This document shows, in pieces, positions 1-12,706 of a stretch of 64,000 bases of DNA. Positions within the stretch are counted from its first letter, which is position 1, and each line of letters starts with the position of its first letter. The DNA is from Alloyangia pacifica (GTDB lineage: Bacteria > Pseudomonadota > Alphaproteobacteria > Rhodobacterales > Rhodobacteraceae). A program made the translations under genes and the position numbers. The DNA is taken from positions 1 to 64,000 of the forward strand of contig NZ_FOZW01000018.1 of NCBI RefSeq assembly GCF_900116195.1, given 5' to 3'. The notes under the pieces were generated by a model. That model saw only the letters and a list, made by a program, of their open reading frames with translations, was not told where the DNA came from and ran no database searches.

Positions 1-671
1 GTCTCCACGCCCGCCACCGAGCCGTCGGGGTTGCGGCGGATCGCCGTCACCGCGCAGTTCTGGATGATGTCGACGCCGCGCGCCGCCGCGCCGCGGGCAT
101 AGCCCCAGGCCACCGCGTCGTGCCGCGCCGTGCCCGCCCGCTCCTGCAGCGCGCCGCCCATGACCGGGTAGCGCGCGTCCTTGGAGATGTTGATCGGCGG
201 GCAGTATTCCTTGCACTCCTCCGGCGTCAGCCAGCGGTTGTCGACGCCGTTGAGGCGGTTGGCGTGCACGTGGCGCTTGAAGCTCTGCACGTCATGCACG
301 TTGTGCGCCAGCATCAGCACGCCGCGGTTGGAGTACATGACGTTGTAGTTCAGCTCCTGCCAAAGGTTCTGCCACAGGTCCACCGAGTGATCGAACAGCC
401 GCGCGCTCTCGTCGTAGAGGTAGTTCGAGCGGATGATCGTGGTGTTGCGCCCGGTGTTGCCGCCGCCGAGCCAGCCCTTGTCGATCACCGCGATATTGGT
501 GATCCCGTGCTGCGTCGCAAGGTAATAGGCCGCGCCCAGACCATGCCCGCCCGCCCCGACGATCACCACGTCATACGCGGCCTTCGGCTGGCTGTCAGGC
601 CATTGCTCCGTCCAGTCCTTGTGACCGGTCACGGCGTTCTTGAGAAGGGTGAAGGCGTTGAAGCGCGTCAT
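1..671 (-). CDS. soxB: Sarcosine oxidase beta subunit, N-terminal part (cut by window start)
   Basis: Oxidises sarcosine to glycine and formaldehyde or methylene-THF as the flavin subunit of heterotetrameric sarcosine oxidase. The visible 223 residues start with MTRFNAFTLLKNAVTGH and contain the FAD-binding Rossmann motif VVIVGAGGHGLGAAYYLA at about residues 37-54. The SoxB hallmark GGGNTGRNTTIIRSNYL follows about 25 residues later. The rest of the gene, and presumably soxD, soxA and soxG, lies left of the window. It fits the betaine-demethylation genes to its right, since sarcosine is the last methylated intermediate. It is transcribed away from the BCCT carrier gene across a 550-bp gap. Confidence 0.93.
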   Translation of the reverse strand, partial: MTRFNAFTLLKNAVTGHKDWTEQWPDSQPKAAYDVVIVGAGGHGLGAAYYLATQHGITNIAVIDKGWLGGGNTGRNTTIIRSNYLYDESARLFDHSVDLWQNLWQELNYNVMYSNRGVLMLAHNVHDVQSFKRHVHANRLNGVDNRWLTPEECKEYCPPINISKDARYPVMGGALQERAGTARHDAVAWGYARGAAARGVDIIQNCAVTAIRRNPDGSVAGVE

Positions 672-1218
672 CGGCGGGCCCCGGGCTTGGAATGGCGATC
701 CGCTATCCCTAGCGAGACCTGCGGCCCGCCGCGTGAGCTTTTGCGACAGTGTGATCGGATCTTTGCGCCGGGCGCGGTGACGCAATTGTCCGGCCTCGCC
801 CGCGGCAGCGCGATGCGCGTGATCATGCCGCCGAGCGCCGCGACTTACAGTGAGAGCCGGGGGCCCGGAATGCCCAGAACATCGTTTTAAACCATGTAGT
901 TATGCCACTTAATTTTCCGATATGCGCCGACAAACGGGTAGATTTTTCCCGCCCCGGCACCGCGACTCCGGGCCTCTATCCGAAGACCGCGTCGCGAAGA
1001 TCCCGGCGCTCTGTCGTTCCGGTTCTGCCCTCGGCGCGCGCTTCGCTGAATAACCTCCTGATCGCAGAGATGCCTGCCGCCTGTCCGGGCTCAGAGCCGC
1101 TGTAAAGGTCCCAGCCGCGCACGCTACGCCGGCACAGTACGATTTCCCGCAGTAAGACGGGCAGAGGTCTCCGGACACATAATGGCGAAGGGCTCCTTAC
1201 CAGCAGAGGACGCCTCAT
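672..1218. promoter_or_regulatory. Divergent intergenic region, soxB / BCCT carrier
   Basis: This 547-bp stretch has no credible gene; its small reading frames lack family features and a convincing start. It must hold the promoters of soxB (leftward) and the BCCT gene (rightward). It is less GC-rich around 880-920. Near 741 there is a pair of direct repeats that could be an AraC-type site (listed separately). Confidence 0.6.
741..770 (+). promoter_or_regulatory. Candidate AraC-type regulator site, TTGCG(A/C)C direct repeats
   Basis: TTGCGACAG starts at 741 and TTGCGCC starts at 763, 22 bp apart, which is about two helical turns and typical of AraC-family sites. The exact 9-mer TTGCGACAG recurs at 4185-4193 in front of etfB. 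Its inverted core GTCGCAA occurs at 4081-4087, upstream of the GlxA-type regulator. Assignment to that regulator is inference. Confidence 0.3.
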
Positions 1219-2865
<1,647 letters not shown>

Positions 2866-2887
2866 GACGCGCGCCCTAGCCAGACGG

Positions 2888-2924
2888 AAGCGCCGCGGAG
2901 CCCCCTCCGCGGCGCTTTTGTTTT
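2888..2924 (+). terminator. Rho-independent terminator after the BCCT gene
   Basis: A perfect 13-bp stem (2888-2900 with 2905-2917) closes a CCCC loop and is followed by TTGTTTT. It sits 22 bases past the BCCT stop. Because the next gene is convergent, it may act for both strands. Confidence 0.9.
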
Positions 2925-2943
2925 AGAGAAAGCGTGCCCGGGG

Positions 2944-3987
2944 TCAGGCCGCCAGGCCTTGCTCCTGCCGCAACGCCTGCGGAGTGCAGCCGAAGCGCCG
3001 CCGGAACATCCGGCTCAGATGCGACGAGTCGCAGAAGCCGCAATCCACCGCGACCTGCGCAATGGACTTTTCCGCAGTGAGAAGAAGGTGATGCGCCAGC
3101 GACAGACGAATGTTGAGGAATGCCGCCTGCGGTGAGATGTCCAGCGCACTGCGGAAATGCCGTTCCAGCTGCCGCTTGCTGTGCCCGATCCGACGCGCGA
3201 TCTCCTCGACGGAAAGCGGCGTGTCGATGGTCTGCTGCATGAGCTGCAGCGCCCGCAGAACGATCGGGTCGCGGGTCTTGAAACCGAGGGTGATCCCGGG
3301 CTGCGGCTTCTCGGCCTGCAGCGCGTCGTCGATGATCATGATGTGCAGGCTCTTGCTGGCCTGCGCGCGCCCCACGTGCTTTTCCACCAGGTAGGCCCCG
3401 AGATGCGCCGAGCTAGCGCCGCCCGAGCAGGTCAGCCGGTCGCGATCAACCACGAAGATCTGGTCCGCCACGGGATTGAGCCCCTCGAACTGCTCGAGGA
3501 AATCCGCGTGATGGAACCAGCTCACGCAGCAGCGGTAGCCCTGCATCAGCCCGGCTTCGTGCAGAAGGAAGGCCCCGGTGCAGACCCCGACCAGCGGCAC
3601 GCCCGCGTCTGCTGCCTGTCGCAGAAACTTGGTGTAGGCCGGCCCGAGCGTCTGCATGTCGTCCATCAGCCCGCCCACCACGACGATATAGTCAAAGCGC
3701 GTCGGATCGCCGAGCCGCTCCTTGGGTTGCACCGTGATGCCGCTGCTCGAAGGCACCGCGTCCATCGTGTCCGAGAGCACCGTCCAGGTGCAGAGGATCG
3801 GACGGCTGCGGTCCCCCTCGTCCGCCGCGAGCCGCAGCACGTCGACGAAATTGGCAAAGGCGCAGAGGGTGAAGCGCTTGGCCAGGATGAACCCCACCGA
3901 GAGGCGCGCATCCTCCGGCCCGCGCCGGATGGCCCGGGAGGACGCCGCGCGCGAGGTGGCTTTCTGCGGTGCAAGGAGATGGGTCAT
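2944..3987 (-). CDS. GlxA/GbdR-type AraC-family transcriptional regulator
   Basis: Probable activator of the surrounding betaine/dimethylglycine genes. The 347-aa protein has an N-terminal DJ-1/PfpI-like domain (about residues 25-200, with the nucleophile-elbow-like GVCTGAFLLHEAG). A C-terminal AraC double helix-turn-helix includes VEEIARRIGHSKRQLERHF and AQVAVDCGFCDSSHLSRMFRR. GbdR of Pseudomonas, which senses glycine betaine and dimethylglycine, has this architecture; orthology is inferred from architecture and context. I chose the ATG at 3987 over an in-frame extension to 4299, because the extension overlaps etfB and has no family features. It is divergent from etfB. Confidence 0.85.
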   Translation of the reverse strand: MTHLLAPQKATSRAASSRAIRRGPEDARLSVGFILAKRFTLCAFANFVDVLRLAADEGDRSRPILCTWTVLSDTMDAVPSSSGITVQPKERLGDPTRFDYIVVVGGLMDDMQTLGPAYTKFLRQAADAGVPLVGVCTGAFLLHEAGLMQGYRCCVSWFHHADFLEQFEGLNPVADQIFVVDRDRLTCSGGASSAHLGAYLVEKHVGRAQASKSLHIMIIDDALQAEKPQPGITLGFKTRDPIVLRALQLMQQTIDTPLSVEEIARRIGHSKRQLERHFRSALDISPQAAFLNIRLSLAHHLLLTAEKSIAQVAVDCGFCDSSHLSRMFRRRFGCTPQALRQEQGLAA

Positions 3988-4297
3988 GCTGGCGCTCCGG
4001 GCTGCACGGGGACGTTTCGGCGGGCTGTCGTAGCCCTCATCCCCGCGTGACGCATATGTCCTGTCTTTCGACAGCGTTTCGTCGCAATACTCTGCGCTAC
4101 GAAATCGGCATCGACTTCGCCAAACGCGCCCCTGCAAGGCCGAAACGCGACGTCTACCCCGGTCGGATGAACACTGGCGGAGATTTGCGACAGGCCCCGG
4201 GCCGTCGCCCCTGTTCTCGGTCAGATCGCAGGAACCCCCCGCATCCGCGGGCAAAGAATCCCCGGCGACGCTCGGGTCACGGCAGAGAGGAAGCGAC
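3988..4297. promoter_or_regulatory. Divergent promoter region, GlxA-type regulator / etfB
   Basis: This 310-bp gap holds no gene. It contains GTCGCAA at 4081-4087 and TTGCGACAG at 4185-4193, matching the repeat at 741 in front of soxB and the BCCT gene. These are candidate binding sites for the adjacent GlxA-type regulator. No clear -35/-10 pair stands out. Confidence 0.45.
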
Positions 4298-5047
4298 ATG
4301 AAGGTGCTTGTCCCGGTGAAGCGGGTCGTCGACTACAACGTGAAGATCCGCGTGAAGGCGGATGGCACGGGCGTCGATCTGGCCAACGTGAAGATGTCGA
4401 TGAACCCGTTCGACGAGATTGCCGTCGAAGAGGCGATCCGCCTCAAGGAAGCCGGCAAGGCCGACGAGGTCATCGTCGTATCGATCGGCCCGGCACAGGC
4501 GCAGGACGTGCTGCGCACCGCGCTCGCCATGGGCGCCGACCGCGCCATCCTGATCACCACCGAGTGCCCGGTGGAGCCGCTAACCGTCGCCAAGCTGCTG
4601 AAGGCGGTCGCCGCGCAGGAGGAGCCCGGTCTGGTCATCCTCGGCAAGCAGGCCATCGACGACGACAGCAACCAGACCGGACAGATGCTGGCGGCGCTGC
4701 TCGGCTGGAGCCAGGGCACCTTTGCTTCCGCGCTGGAGCTGGGCGAGGGCCGCGCCAAGGTCACCCGCGAGGTCGACGGCGGCCTGCAGGCCATCGAGAT
4801 CGCGCTTCCGGCCATCGTCACTGCCGACCTGCGCCTCAACGAGCCGCGCTACGCCTCGCTGCCGAACATCATGAAGGCCAAGAAGAAACCGCTCGACCAG
4901 AAGAGCGCCGAGGACTTCGGCGTATCGACCGCGCCGCGCCTCAAGGTGCTGCGCGTCGAGGAGCCCGCGGCGCGGGCGGCGGGCGTGAAAGTGGGCAGCG
5001 TCGGCGAGCTGCTCGACAAGCTCAAGACCGAAGCCGGCGTCATCTGA
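4298..5047 (+). CDS. etfB: Electron transfer flavoprotein beta subunit
   Basis: With EtfA it forms the soluble FAD/AMP heterodimer that takes electrons from flavin dehydrogenases and passes them to ETF:ubiquinone oxidoreductase. The 249-aa protein opens with the family start [16 protein letters not shown] and contains the ETF-beta signature region around residues 160-190 ([20 protein letters not shown]). The start is preceded by AGAGAGGAA. It lies 17 bp upstream of etfA. The dehydrogenase gene 119 bp beyond etfA implies that this ETF pair is dedicated to dimethylglycine/sarcosine oxidation. Confidence 0.96.
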   Translation: MKVLVPVKRVVDYNVKIRVKADGTGVDLANVKMSMNPFDEIAVEEAIRLKEAGKADEVIVVSIGPAQAQDVLRTALAMGADRAILITTECPVEPLTVAKLLKAVAAQEEPGLVILGKQAIDDDSNQTGQMLAALLGWSQGTFASALELGEGRAKVTREVDGGLQAIEIALPAIVTADLRLNEPRYASLPNIMKAKKKPLDQKSAEDFGVSTAPRLKVLRVEEPAARAAGVKVGSVGELLDKLKTEAGVI

Positions 5048-5064
5048 GAGCGGGACCCTACACC

Positions 5065-6000
5065 ATGGCTATTCTTCTTTTCGCAGACCACGACAACGGC
5101 ACGCTTTCCGAGCAGACCGCCAAGGCGCTGACCGCCGCGCTGCAGATCGGCCCCGAGGTCGACATCCTGATCGCCGGCAAGGGCGCCGCCCCTGCCGCCG
5201 AGGCTGCCGCGCAACTGACCGGCGTGCGCAGCGTGCTGCTGGCCGAGAGCGATGCGCTCGAGCATCGCCTGGCCGAGGCAAGCGCGGCGCTGATCGTCGG
5301 GCTCGCGGCGGGCTACGATACCGTCCTCGCACCGGCCACCACCACCGGCAAGAACGTCCTGCCGCGTGTTGCCGCATTGCTCGACGTGATGCAGATCTCC
5401 GAGATCACCGAGGTCGTTTCGGCCGACACCTTCAAGCGCCCGATCTACGCCGGCAATGCCATCGAGGTGGTGCAGAGCACCGAGGCCAAGAAGGTGCTCA
5501 CCGTACGCACCGCCGGCTTCGCCGCCGCCGCCGCCGGGGCCGCAGCCGCGCCGATCAAGGCCGTCGAGGCCGGGACCGAAGGTGCCGAGCTTTCGAGCTT
5601 CCTGGAGAACATGCTCTCGTCCAGCGACCGCCCCGAGCTGAGCTCGGCGAAGATCATCGTCTCGGGTGGCCGCGCGCTCGGCTCGGAAGAGAAGTTCCGC
5701 GAGGTGATCAACCCGGTCGCCGACAAGCTCGGCGCCGCCGTCGGCGCCTCGCGCGCGGCGGTCGATGCGGGCTATGCCCCGAACGACTTCCAGGTCGGCC
5801 AGACCGGCAAGGTCGTCGCCCCCGACCTCTACGTCGCCTGCGGGATCTCCGGGGCGATCCAGCACCTTGCAGGCATGAAGGACAGCAAGATCATCGTCGC
5901 GATCAACACCGACGAGGATGCACCGATCTTCCAGGTTGCGGACTACGGTCTGGTCGGCGACCTTTTCGATGTGCTGCCGGAACTTGAGCGTCAGCTCTGA
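5065..6000 (+). CDS. etfA: Electron transfer flavoprotein alpha subunit
   Basis: FAD-binding partner of EtfB. The 311-aa protein starts [17 protein letters not shown]. An N-terminal domain is followed from about residue 195 by the FAD domain, with [15 protein letters not shown], then [18 protein letters not shown] and the closing [21 protein letters not shown]. These are standard ETF-alpha motifs. The ATG at 5065 begins 17 bp after the etfB stop. Longer in-frame extensions to the left overlap etfB in another frame and have no family support. Confidence 0.96.
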   Translation: MAILLFADHDNGTLSEQTAKALTAALQIGPEVDILIAGKGAAPAAEAAAQLTGVRSVLLAESDALEHRLAEASAALIVGLAAGYDTVLAPATTTGKNVLPRVAALLDVMQISEITEVVSADTFKRPIYAGNAIEVVQSTEAKKVLTVRTAGFAAAAAGAAAAPIKAVEAGTEGAELSSFLENMLSSSDRPELSSAKIIVSGGRALGSEEKFREVINPVADKLGAAVGASRAAVDAGYAPNDFQVGQTGKVVAPDLYVACGISGAIQHLAGMKDSKIIVAINTDEDAPIFQVADYGLVGDLFDVLPELERQL

Positions 6001-6119
6001 CTTCCCTTTCGCGCGGAAGACGGTCGTTTTCCGCGCGGTGAATGCCGGTTCGGCGCCATCAGCGCGCCGCGCCAAGCCCTATCACTTGCGTACTCCCCTC
6101 GAACAAGCGGACTGCACCC

Positions 6120-8681
6120 ATGTCTTCCTTTCCTGAACGCGCGAATGTCGTCATCGTCGGTCTCGGCGGCATCGTCGGCGCCTCGGTCGCCCACCACCTG
6201 GTAGAGCGCGGCTGGGACAATATCGTCGGCATCGACAAGTCCGGCATCCCCACCGACATCGGTTCGACCGGCCACGCCTCGGACTTCTGCTACTGCACCA
6301 GCCACGATCTGCTGAGCACCTGGGCGACCATGTACTCGGTCGATTTCTACGAGAAAATGGGCCACTACTCGCGCATCGGTGGTCTCGAGGTGGCGCGCGT
6401 CGGTGACGATCAGCGCATGGAAGAGCTCAAGCGCCGCTGCGACTCGGGCCGTGCCTTTGGCACCAACGTGCGGATGATCTCCGCTGCCGAGGCCAAGGAG
6501 AAATTCCCGCTTCTCGAAGAGGATCAGATCCAGGGCGCGATGTGGGACCCGGATGCGGGCCTCGTCATTCCGCGCTCGCAGACCGTCGCCGGCAAGCTGG
6601 TCGATCAGGCCGAGAAATCCGGCAAGCTCAAGGCCTTTGCCAACACCCCGGCGCTGGAGCTGCTCACCGAGAACGGCCGCGTGACGGGCGTGAAGACCTC
6701 GCGCGGGACCATCATGGCCGATCACGTCGTGGTCTGTGCCGGCCTTTGGGGCCGCCTGATCGCCGCAATGGCGGGCGAAGACCTGCCGGTCATGCCGGTA
6801 GATCACCCGCTGACCTTCTTCGGACCCTACGACGAGTTCGCCGGCACCGGCCTCGAGATCGGCCGTCCGCTGCTGCGCGACCAGGGCAACTCGGCCTACA
6901 TGCGTGACACCGGCGATCCCGCGACCACCGAGGGTGGCCAGATGGAATGGGGCTACTACTACGAGAAGGACGTGCGGATGGTGCATCCGCGCGACATCCT
7001 CGAGAAGGGCCAGGCGCGCCTCGGGCCGTCGATGCGCGACCTCGTGCTGGAAGACGTCATCGAGCCGCTCGAAAAGGCCATGGAACTGACCCCGATCCTC
7101 GCCGAGCTCGGCTTCAACGAGAGCCACTCGTTCAACGGCCTGCTGCAGACCACCACCGATGGCGGCCCGTCGATGGGCGAAAGCCGCAAGCTGCGCGGCC
7201 TGTGGTACGCCGTGGCGATCTGGGTCAAGGACGGCCCCGGCATGGGCAAGCTCATCGCCGACTGGATGACCGACGGGCGCACCCACATCGACCACCACGC
7301 GATCGACTATTCGCGCTTCCAGGACTTCCAACTGAAAGAGGACTTCATCTGGGGTCGCTGCGAGGAAACCGCCGCGAAAATCTACAACCCGCCCGTCCAT
7401 CCGCGTGAGCCCTTCGGCAACGCCCGTGGCATCCGCCGCTCGCCCTTCTACGAGCGCGAGGTCGAGCTGGGTGGCTACTTCATGGAACTCGGCGGCTGGG
7501 AGCGTGCGCATGGCTATGCGGCCAACGAGCACCTGCTGGAGAAATACGCCGATCAAGTTCCGGTGCGCGAGAACGAGTGGGACAACCGCCACTTCTGGCG
7601 CGTGTCCAACGCCGAGCAGCTGGAGATGAGCGCCGATTGCGGCATCATCAACCTGTCGCACTTCCACATGACCGACATCGAGGGCCCGGATCACGTGGCG
7701 CTGATGGAATGGCTCTGCGCCGCGAAGATCGGCGGCGACAACATGGTCGGCAAGGGCATCTACACCCACATGCTCGACGACGAGGGCAACGTGCGGGCGG
7801 ACTTCACCGTCTTCCGCATGGGCGACCGCTGCCGCCTGGTGAACGGTGCCGACGCCGGCCCGCGCGACCTCGAGTACATGAAGCGCACCGCGATGGACAA
7901 AGGCTTCGACGTCACCATCACCGACGTCACCGAGAGTTTCACCACCATCGGCATCTGGGGCCCGAACGCCCGCGAGAACCTCAAGAAGGTGGTCGCGGAT
8001 CCGGCCGGCCTCGATATCGAGAACTTCCCCTTCGCGGCCATCAAGCCGATCGAGATCGCCGGCAAGACCGTCACCGCCTTCCGCATCTCCTACGTCGGCG
8101 AACAGGGATGGGAACTGCACATGCCCTACGAAGACGGTCTTGCCGTCTGGGACGCGCTGCGCTCGACGGGTGTCATGGCGGTGGGTGTCGAGACCTACGC
8201 CAACTCGCGCCGCCTCGAGAAGTCGCTGCGCCTGCAGAACGCCGACCTGCACACGCAGTACAACCTCTACGAGGCCGACCTTTCGCGTCCGAAGGTCAAG
8301 GAGGCCGACTTCCGCGGCAAGGAGAAGCACGTCGAGTTCCGCGCCCGCGAGCACCAGCCCGCGATGCTCTGCACGCTGGTGATGAACGACAACCTCGACA
8401 GCAAGGGTGTCGCCCGCTACCCGGTCAACACCATGCCGGTCATGGACCCCGAAACCGGGAAAGTGCTGGTCGACGAGCTCGGCCGCCGTTCCTACACCAC
8501 CTCGCAGGCCTTCGGCCCCAGCATCGGAAAGAACATCATGCTGGCCTACCTGCCCTGGGACTACTGCCAGGTCGGGCGCAAGCTGCAGGTGACCTATTTC
8601 GACGAGCCCTTCGAGGTCGAGGTCGCCGGCATCGGCTACGCGCCGCTCTACGATCCGGAGAACAGCAAGCCGCGCAGCTGA
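6120..8681 (+). CDS. Dimethylglycine/sarcosine dehydrogenase-type flavoprotein with THF-binding GcvT domain
   Basis: Likely oxidative demethylase of dimethylglycine (or sarcosine) that donates electrons to the adjacent ETF and transfers the C1 unit to tetrahydrofolate. The protein is 853 aa. An N-terminal DAO-type FAD domain carries VVIVGLGGIVGAS at about residues 10-22. GSTGHAS near residues 47-53 holds a His where mitochondrial dimethylglycine dehydrogenase attaches FAD covalently. The C-terminal half (from about residue 480) is a GcvT/aminomethyltransferase-like folate domain, with YVGEQGWELHMPYEDGLAVWD around residues 660-680. I chose the ATG at 6120 because MSSFPERANVVIVGLGG is a normal N-terminus. 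The layout resembles mitochondrial DMGDH, unlike the DgcAB system of Pseudomonas. Context favours dimethylglycine. Confidence 0.85.
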   Translation: MSSFPERANVVIVGLGGIVGASVAHHLVERGWDNIVGIDKSGIPTDIGSTGHASDFCYCTSHDLLSTWATMYSVDFYEKMGHYSRIGGLEVARVGDDQRMEELKRRCDSGRAFGTNVRMISAAEAKEKFPLLEEDQIQGAMWDPDAGLVIPRSQTVAGKLVDQAEKSGKLKAFANTPALELLTENGRVTGVKTSRGTIMADHVVVCAGLWGRLIAAMAGEDLPVMPVDHPLTFFGPYDEFAGTGLEIGRPLLRDQGNSAYMRDTGDPATTEGGQMEWGYYYEKDVRMVHPRDILEKGQARLGPSMRDLVLEDVIEPLEKAMELTPILAELGFNESHSFNGLLQTTTDGGPSMGESRKLRGLWYAVAIWVKDGPGMGKLIADWMTDGRTHIDHHAIDYSRFQDFQLKEDFIWGRCEETAAKIYNPPVHPREPFGNARGIRRSPFYEREVELGGYFMELGGWERAHGYAANEHLLEKYADQVPVRENEWDNRHFWRVSNAEQLEMSADCGIINLSHFHMTDIEGPDHVALMEWLCAAKIGGDNMVGKGIYTHMLDDEGNVRADFTVFRMGDRCRLVNGADAGPRDLEYMKRTAMDKGFDVTITDVTESFTTIGIWGPNARENLKKVVADPAGLDIENFPFAAIKPIEIAGKTVTAFRISYVGEQGWELHMPYEDGLAVWDALRSTGVMAVGVETYANSRRLEKSLRLQNADLHTQYNLYEADLSRPKVKEADFRGKEKHVEFRAREHQPAMLCTLVMNDNLDSKGVARYPVNTMPVMDPETGKVLVDELGRRSYTTSQAFGPSIGKNIMLAYLPWDYCQVGRKLQVTYFDEPFEVEVAGIGYAPLYDPENSKPRS

Positions 8682-8705
8682 TCTGCCGGCTCACCTGAGA
8701 AAGAC

Positions 8706-8741
8706 AACGCCGGCGGGACACCCCGCCGGCGTTTCAGTTTT
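8706..8741 (+). terminator. Terminator after the dimethylglycine dehydrogenase gene
   Basis: A perfect 12-bp stem (8706-8717 with 8722-8733, loop ACAC) is followed by TCAGTTTT. It lies between two convergent genes. Confidence 0.85.
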
Positions 8742-8762
8742 CGGGGCTGCGTGCGGAGGCCC

Positions 8763-11036
<2,274 letters not shown>

Positions 11037-11042
11037 CGTGAT

Positions 11043-12125
11043 ATGGTGAATTCAAGCCCTGCCCCCCTTGGCCACTGGACCGACGACGAACCGCTGGAGT
11101 GCGTGTCGATCCTGCCCGAATCCGAGAATGTCGTCACCGTCTGCTTCCAGGCCCCCTCCGGCCGGCCGTTCGAGTTCGATGCCGGCCAGTTTCTGACGCT
11201 GGAGCTGCCGGTGCCGGGCGGCCCGCTCTACCGGACCTTCACCATCTCCTCCTCACCGTCGCGCCCGAAGTCGCTCACGGTGACGATCAAGGCCCAGCCG
11301 GACTCCATCGGGGTGCGATGGATCATCGACACGCTCCGGCCCGGCATGAAGGTCAAGGCAAATGGCCCCGCCGGCCATTTCACCGCGGCCAACCACACGG
11401 CCAAGAAGTATCTCTTCATTTCAGCCGGGACGGGCATCACCCCGATGATGTCGATGACGACCGAGATCTACGACCTCGGCAGCCATTGCGACATCGTCTT
11501 CGTGAACTGCGCGCGGCGGCCCTCGGAGATCATCTTCAAGCGCCGTCTGGAGCATATGGCGACGCGGATCGCCGGCCTCGACCTGAAATGGGTGGTGAGC
11601 GCGCCGGACCGCTACCAGCCCTGGACCGGCTACCAGGGGCGCCTCAACCAGCTCATGCTTGGCCTGATGGCACCCGACTACCTCGAGCGCGAAGTCTTCT
11701 GCTGCGGCCCGGAGTCTTTCATGCAATCTGTGCGCGAGGCTCTGGCGGGCCTCGGCTTCGACATGGATCACTACCATCAGGAGAGCTTCCACGCGCCTGC
11801 CATTCCGGGACCGCAGCACGTCGAGGCACCAGTGCCCGACGACGATCTGCCCGACGAGGACATCATGGCAGAGGTCACCTTCAGCCGCTCTGGCCTGAAG
11901 CAATCCTGTGCCGAAACGGAAACTGTTCTGGCCGTGGCCCGACAGGCCGGGATCGCGATCCCGACCGGCTGCACCTTCGGCGTCTGCGGCACCTGCAAGA
12001 CGAAGAAGATCTCCGGGGACGTTTATATGGTCCACAATGGCGGCATCACCGAGGACGAGATCGAAGAGGGCTATTTCCTGGCCTGCTGCTCGAACCCGCG
12101 CGGAAAGGTCGAAATCGAGCTCTAG
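11043..12125 (+). CDS. gbcB: Glycine betaine monooxygenase, ferredoxin-reductase subunit
   Basis: Passes electrons from NAD(P)H through flavin and a 2Fe-2S centre to GbcA. The 360-aa protein has a flavin domain with YRTFTISSSPSRP (about residues 62-74), a nucleotide domain with ISAGTGITPMMSM and FCCGPESFM, and a C-terminal plant-type 2Fe-2S domain. The cluster ligands are in GCTFGVCGTCKTKK plus a later ACC (about residues 308-345). The start is 6 bp after gbcA. It converges on the MarR gene; I see no strong terminator in the 93-bp gap. Confidence 0.9.
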   Translation: MVNSSPAPLGHWTDDEPLECVSILPESENVVTVCFQAPSGRPFEFDAGQFLTLELPVPGGPLYRTFTISSSPSRPKSLTVTIKAQPDSIGVRWIIDTLRPGMKVKANGPAGHFTAANHTAKKYLFISAGTGITPMMSMTTEIYDLGSHCDIVFVNCARRPSEIIFKRRLEHMATRIAGLDLKWVVSAPDRYQPWTGYQGRLNQLMLGLMAPDYLEREVFCCGPESFMQSVREALAGLGFDMDHYHQESFHAPAIPGPQHVEAPVPDDDLPDEDIMAEVTFSRSGLKQSCAETETVLAVARQAGIAIPTGCTFGVCGTCKTKKISGDVYMVHNGGITEDEIEEGYFLACCSNPRGKVEIEL

Positions 12126-12218
12126 TCTTTCGAGACGGCGAACAGGCCGTTCCGCCGAAGCGCTCTTGCGCCTCAGGGATGATCGCCCGTCCGCGTCGCC
12201 CGTTCACGCCTGCACGGC

Positions 12219-12686
12219 TCAATCGGCGGTCGGCCCGTCGCAATCCGAGATGAAGGCATCGAGAAGCGCGATCAGCTGCTGGTAGCGTTCGGCACCGAAC
12301 CTCTCGGCAAAGGCGTCGGTAATTCCGCGCGAGACCGGGCTGAACCTCGCCACCAGGGCCCGGCCCTCGTCGGTGACCGAGACCACCTGTCGCCTGCGGT
12401 TCACGCGGTCCTGCACCCGTTCGACCAGCGCCCGCTCGACCATCGACTGCAGGATGCGCGAGACCGAGGCGGGTTGCAGGCAGGCGGTCTCGGCCAGCCC
12501 CTGCACGGAGCAGGGGCCGCTCTCGATCAGCACGCGCAGGATGCGCCACTGCGGCTCGCTCACCCCGGCCTCGGCCAGCATCGGGCGCAGCTCGCGCAGC
12601 AGCGTCTCGCGTGCGCGGATGAGCGCGATGGGCAGCGACTGGGTGGTCGGTGCGAGCGTCGTATGGTCGCTGGTGCTGTCGGTCAT
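12219..12686 (-). CDS. MarR-family regulator (HpaR-like), last gene of the TRAP/homogentisate operon
   Basis: The 155-aa winged-HTH protein contains LAEAGVSEPQWRILRVLIESGPCSVQGLAETACLQPASVSRILQ, which resembles HpaR, the homoprotocatechuate-pathway repressor. It lies 20 bp downstream of dctM on the same strand, so it is probably co-transcribed with the aromatic-acid operon and may feed back on it. The start at 12686 follows GGGGGA; an ATG at 12731 would overlap the end of dctM and is less likely. Its ligand is unknown, and an aromatic acid fits both relatives and context. Confidence 0.82.
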   Translation of the reverse strand: MTDSTSDHTTLAPTTQSLPIALIRARETLLRELRPMLAEAGVSEPQWRILRVLIESGPCSVQGLAETACLQPASVSRILQSMVERALVERVQDRVNRRRQVVSVTDEGRALVARFSPVSRGITDAFAERFGAERYQQLIALLDAFISDCDGPTAD

Positions 12687-12706
12687 GGATCCCCCGGTGT
12701 GCTTCG

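Noticed and set aside
5991-8354. 787-aa open frame on the minus strand
   Set aside because: It is antisense to the DMG dehydrogenase; its His/Val/Ala/Asp-rich composition is the typical shadow of a GC-rich gene and shows no family motif.
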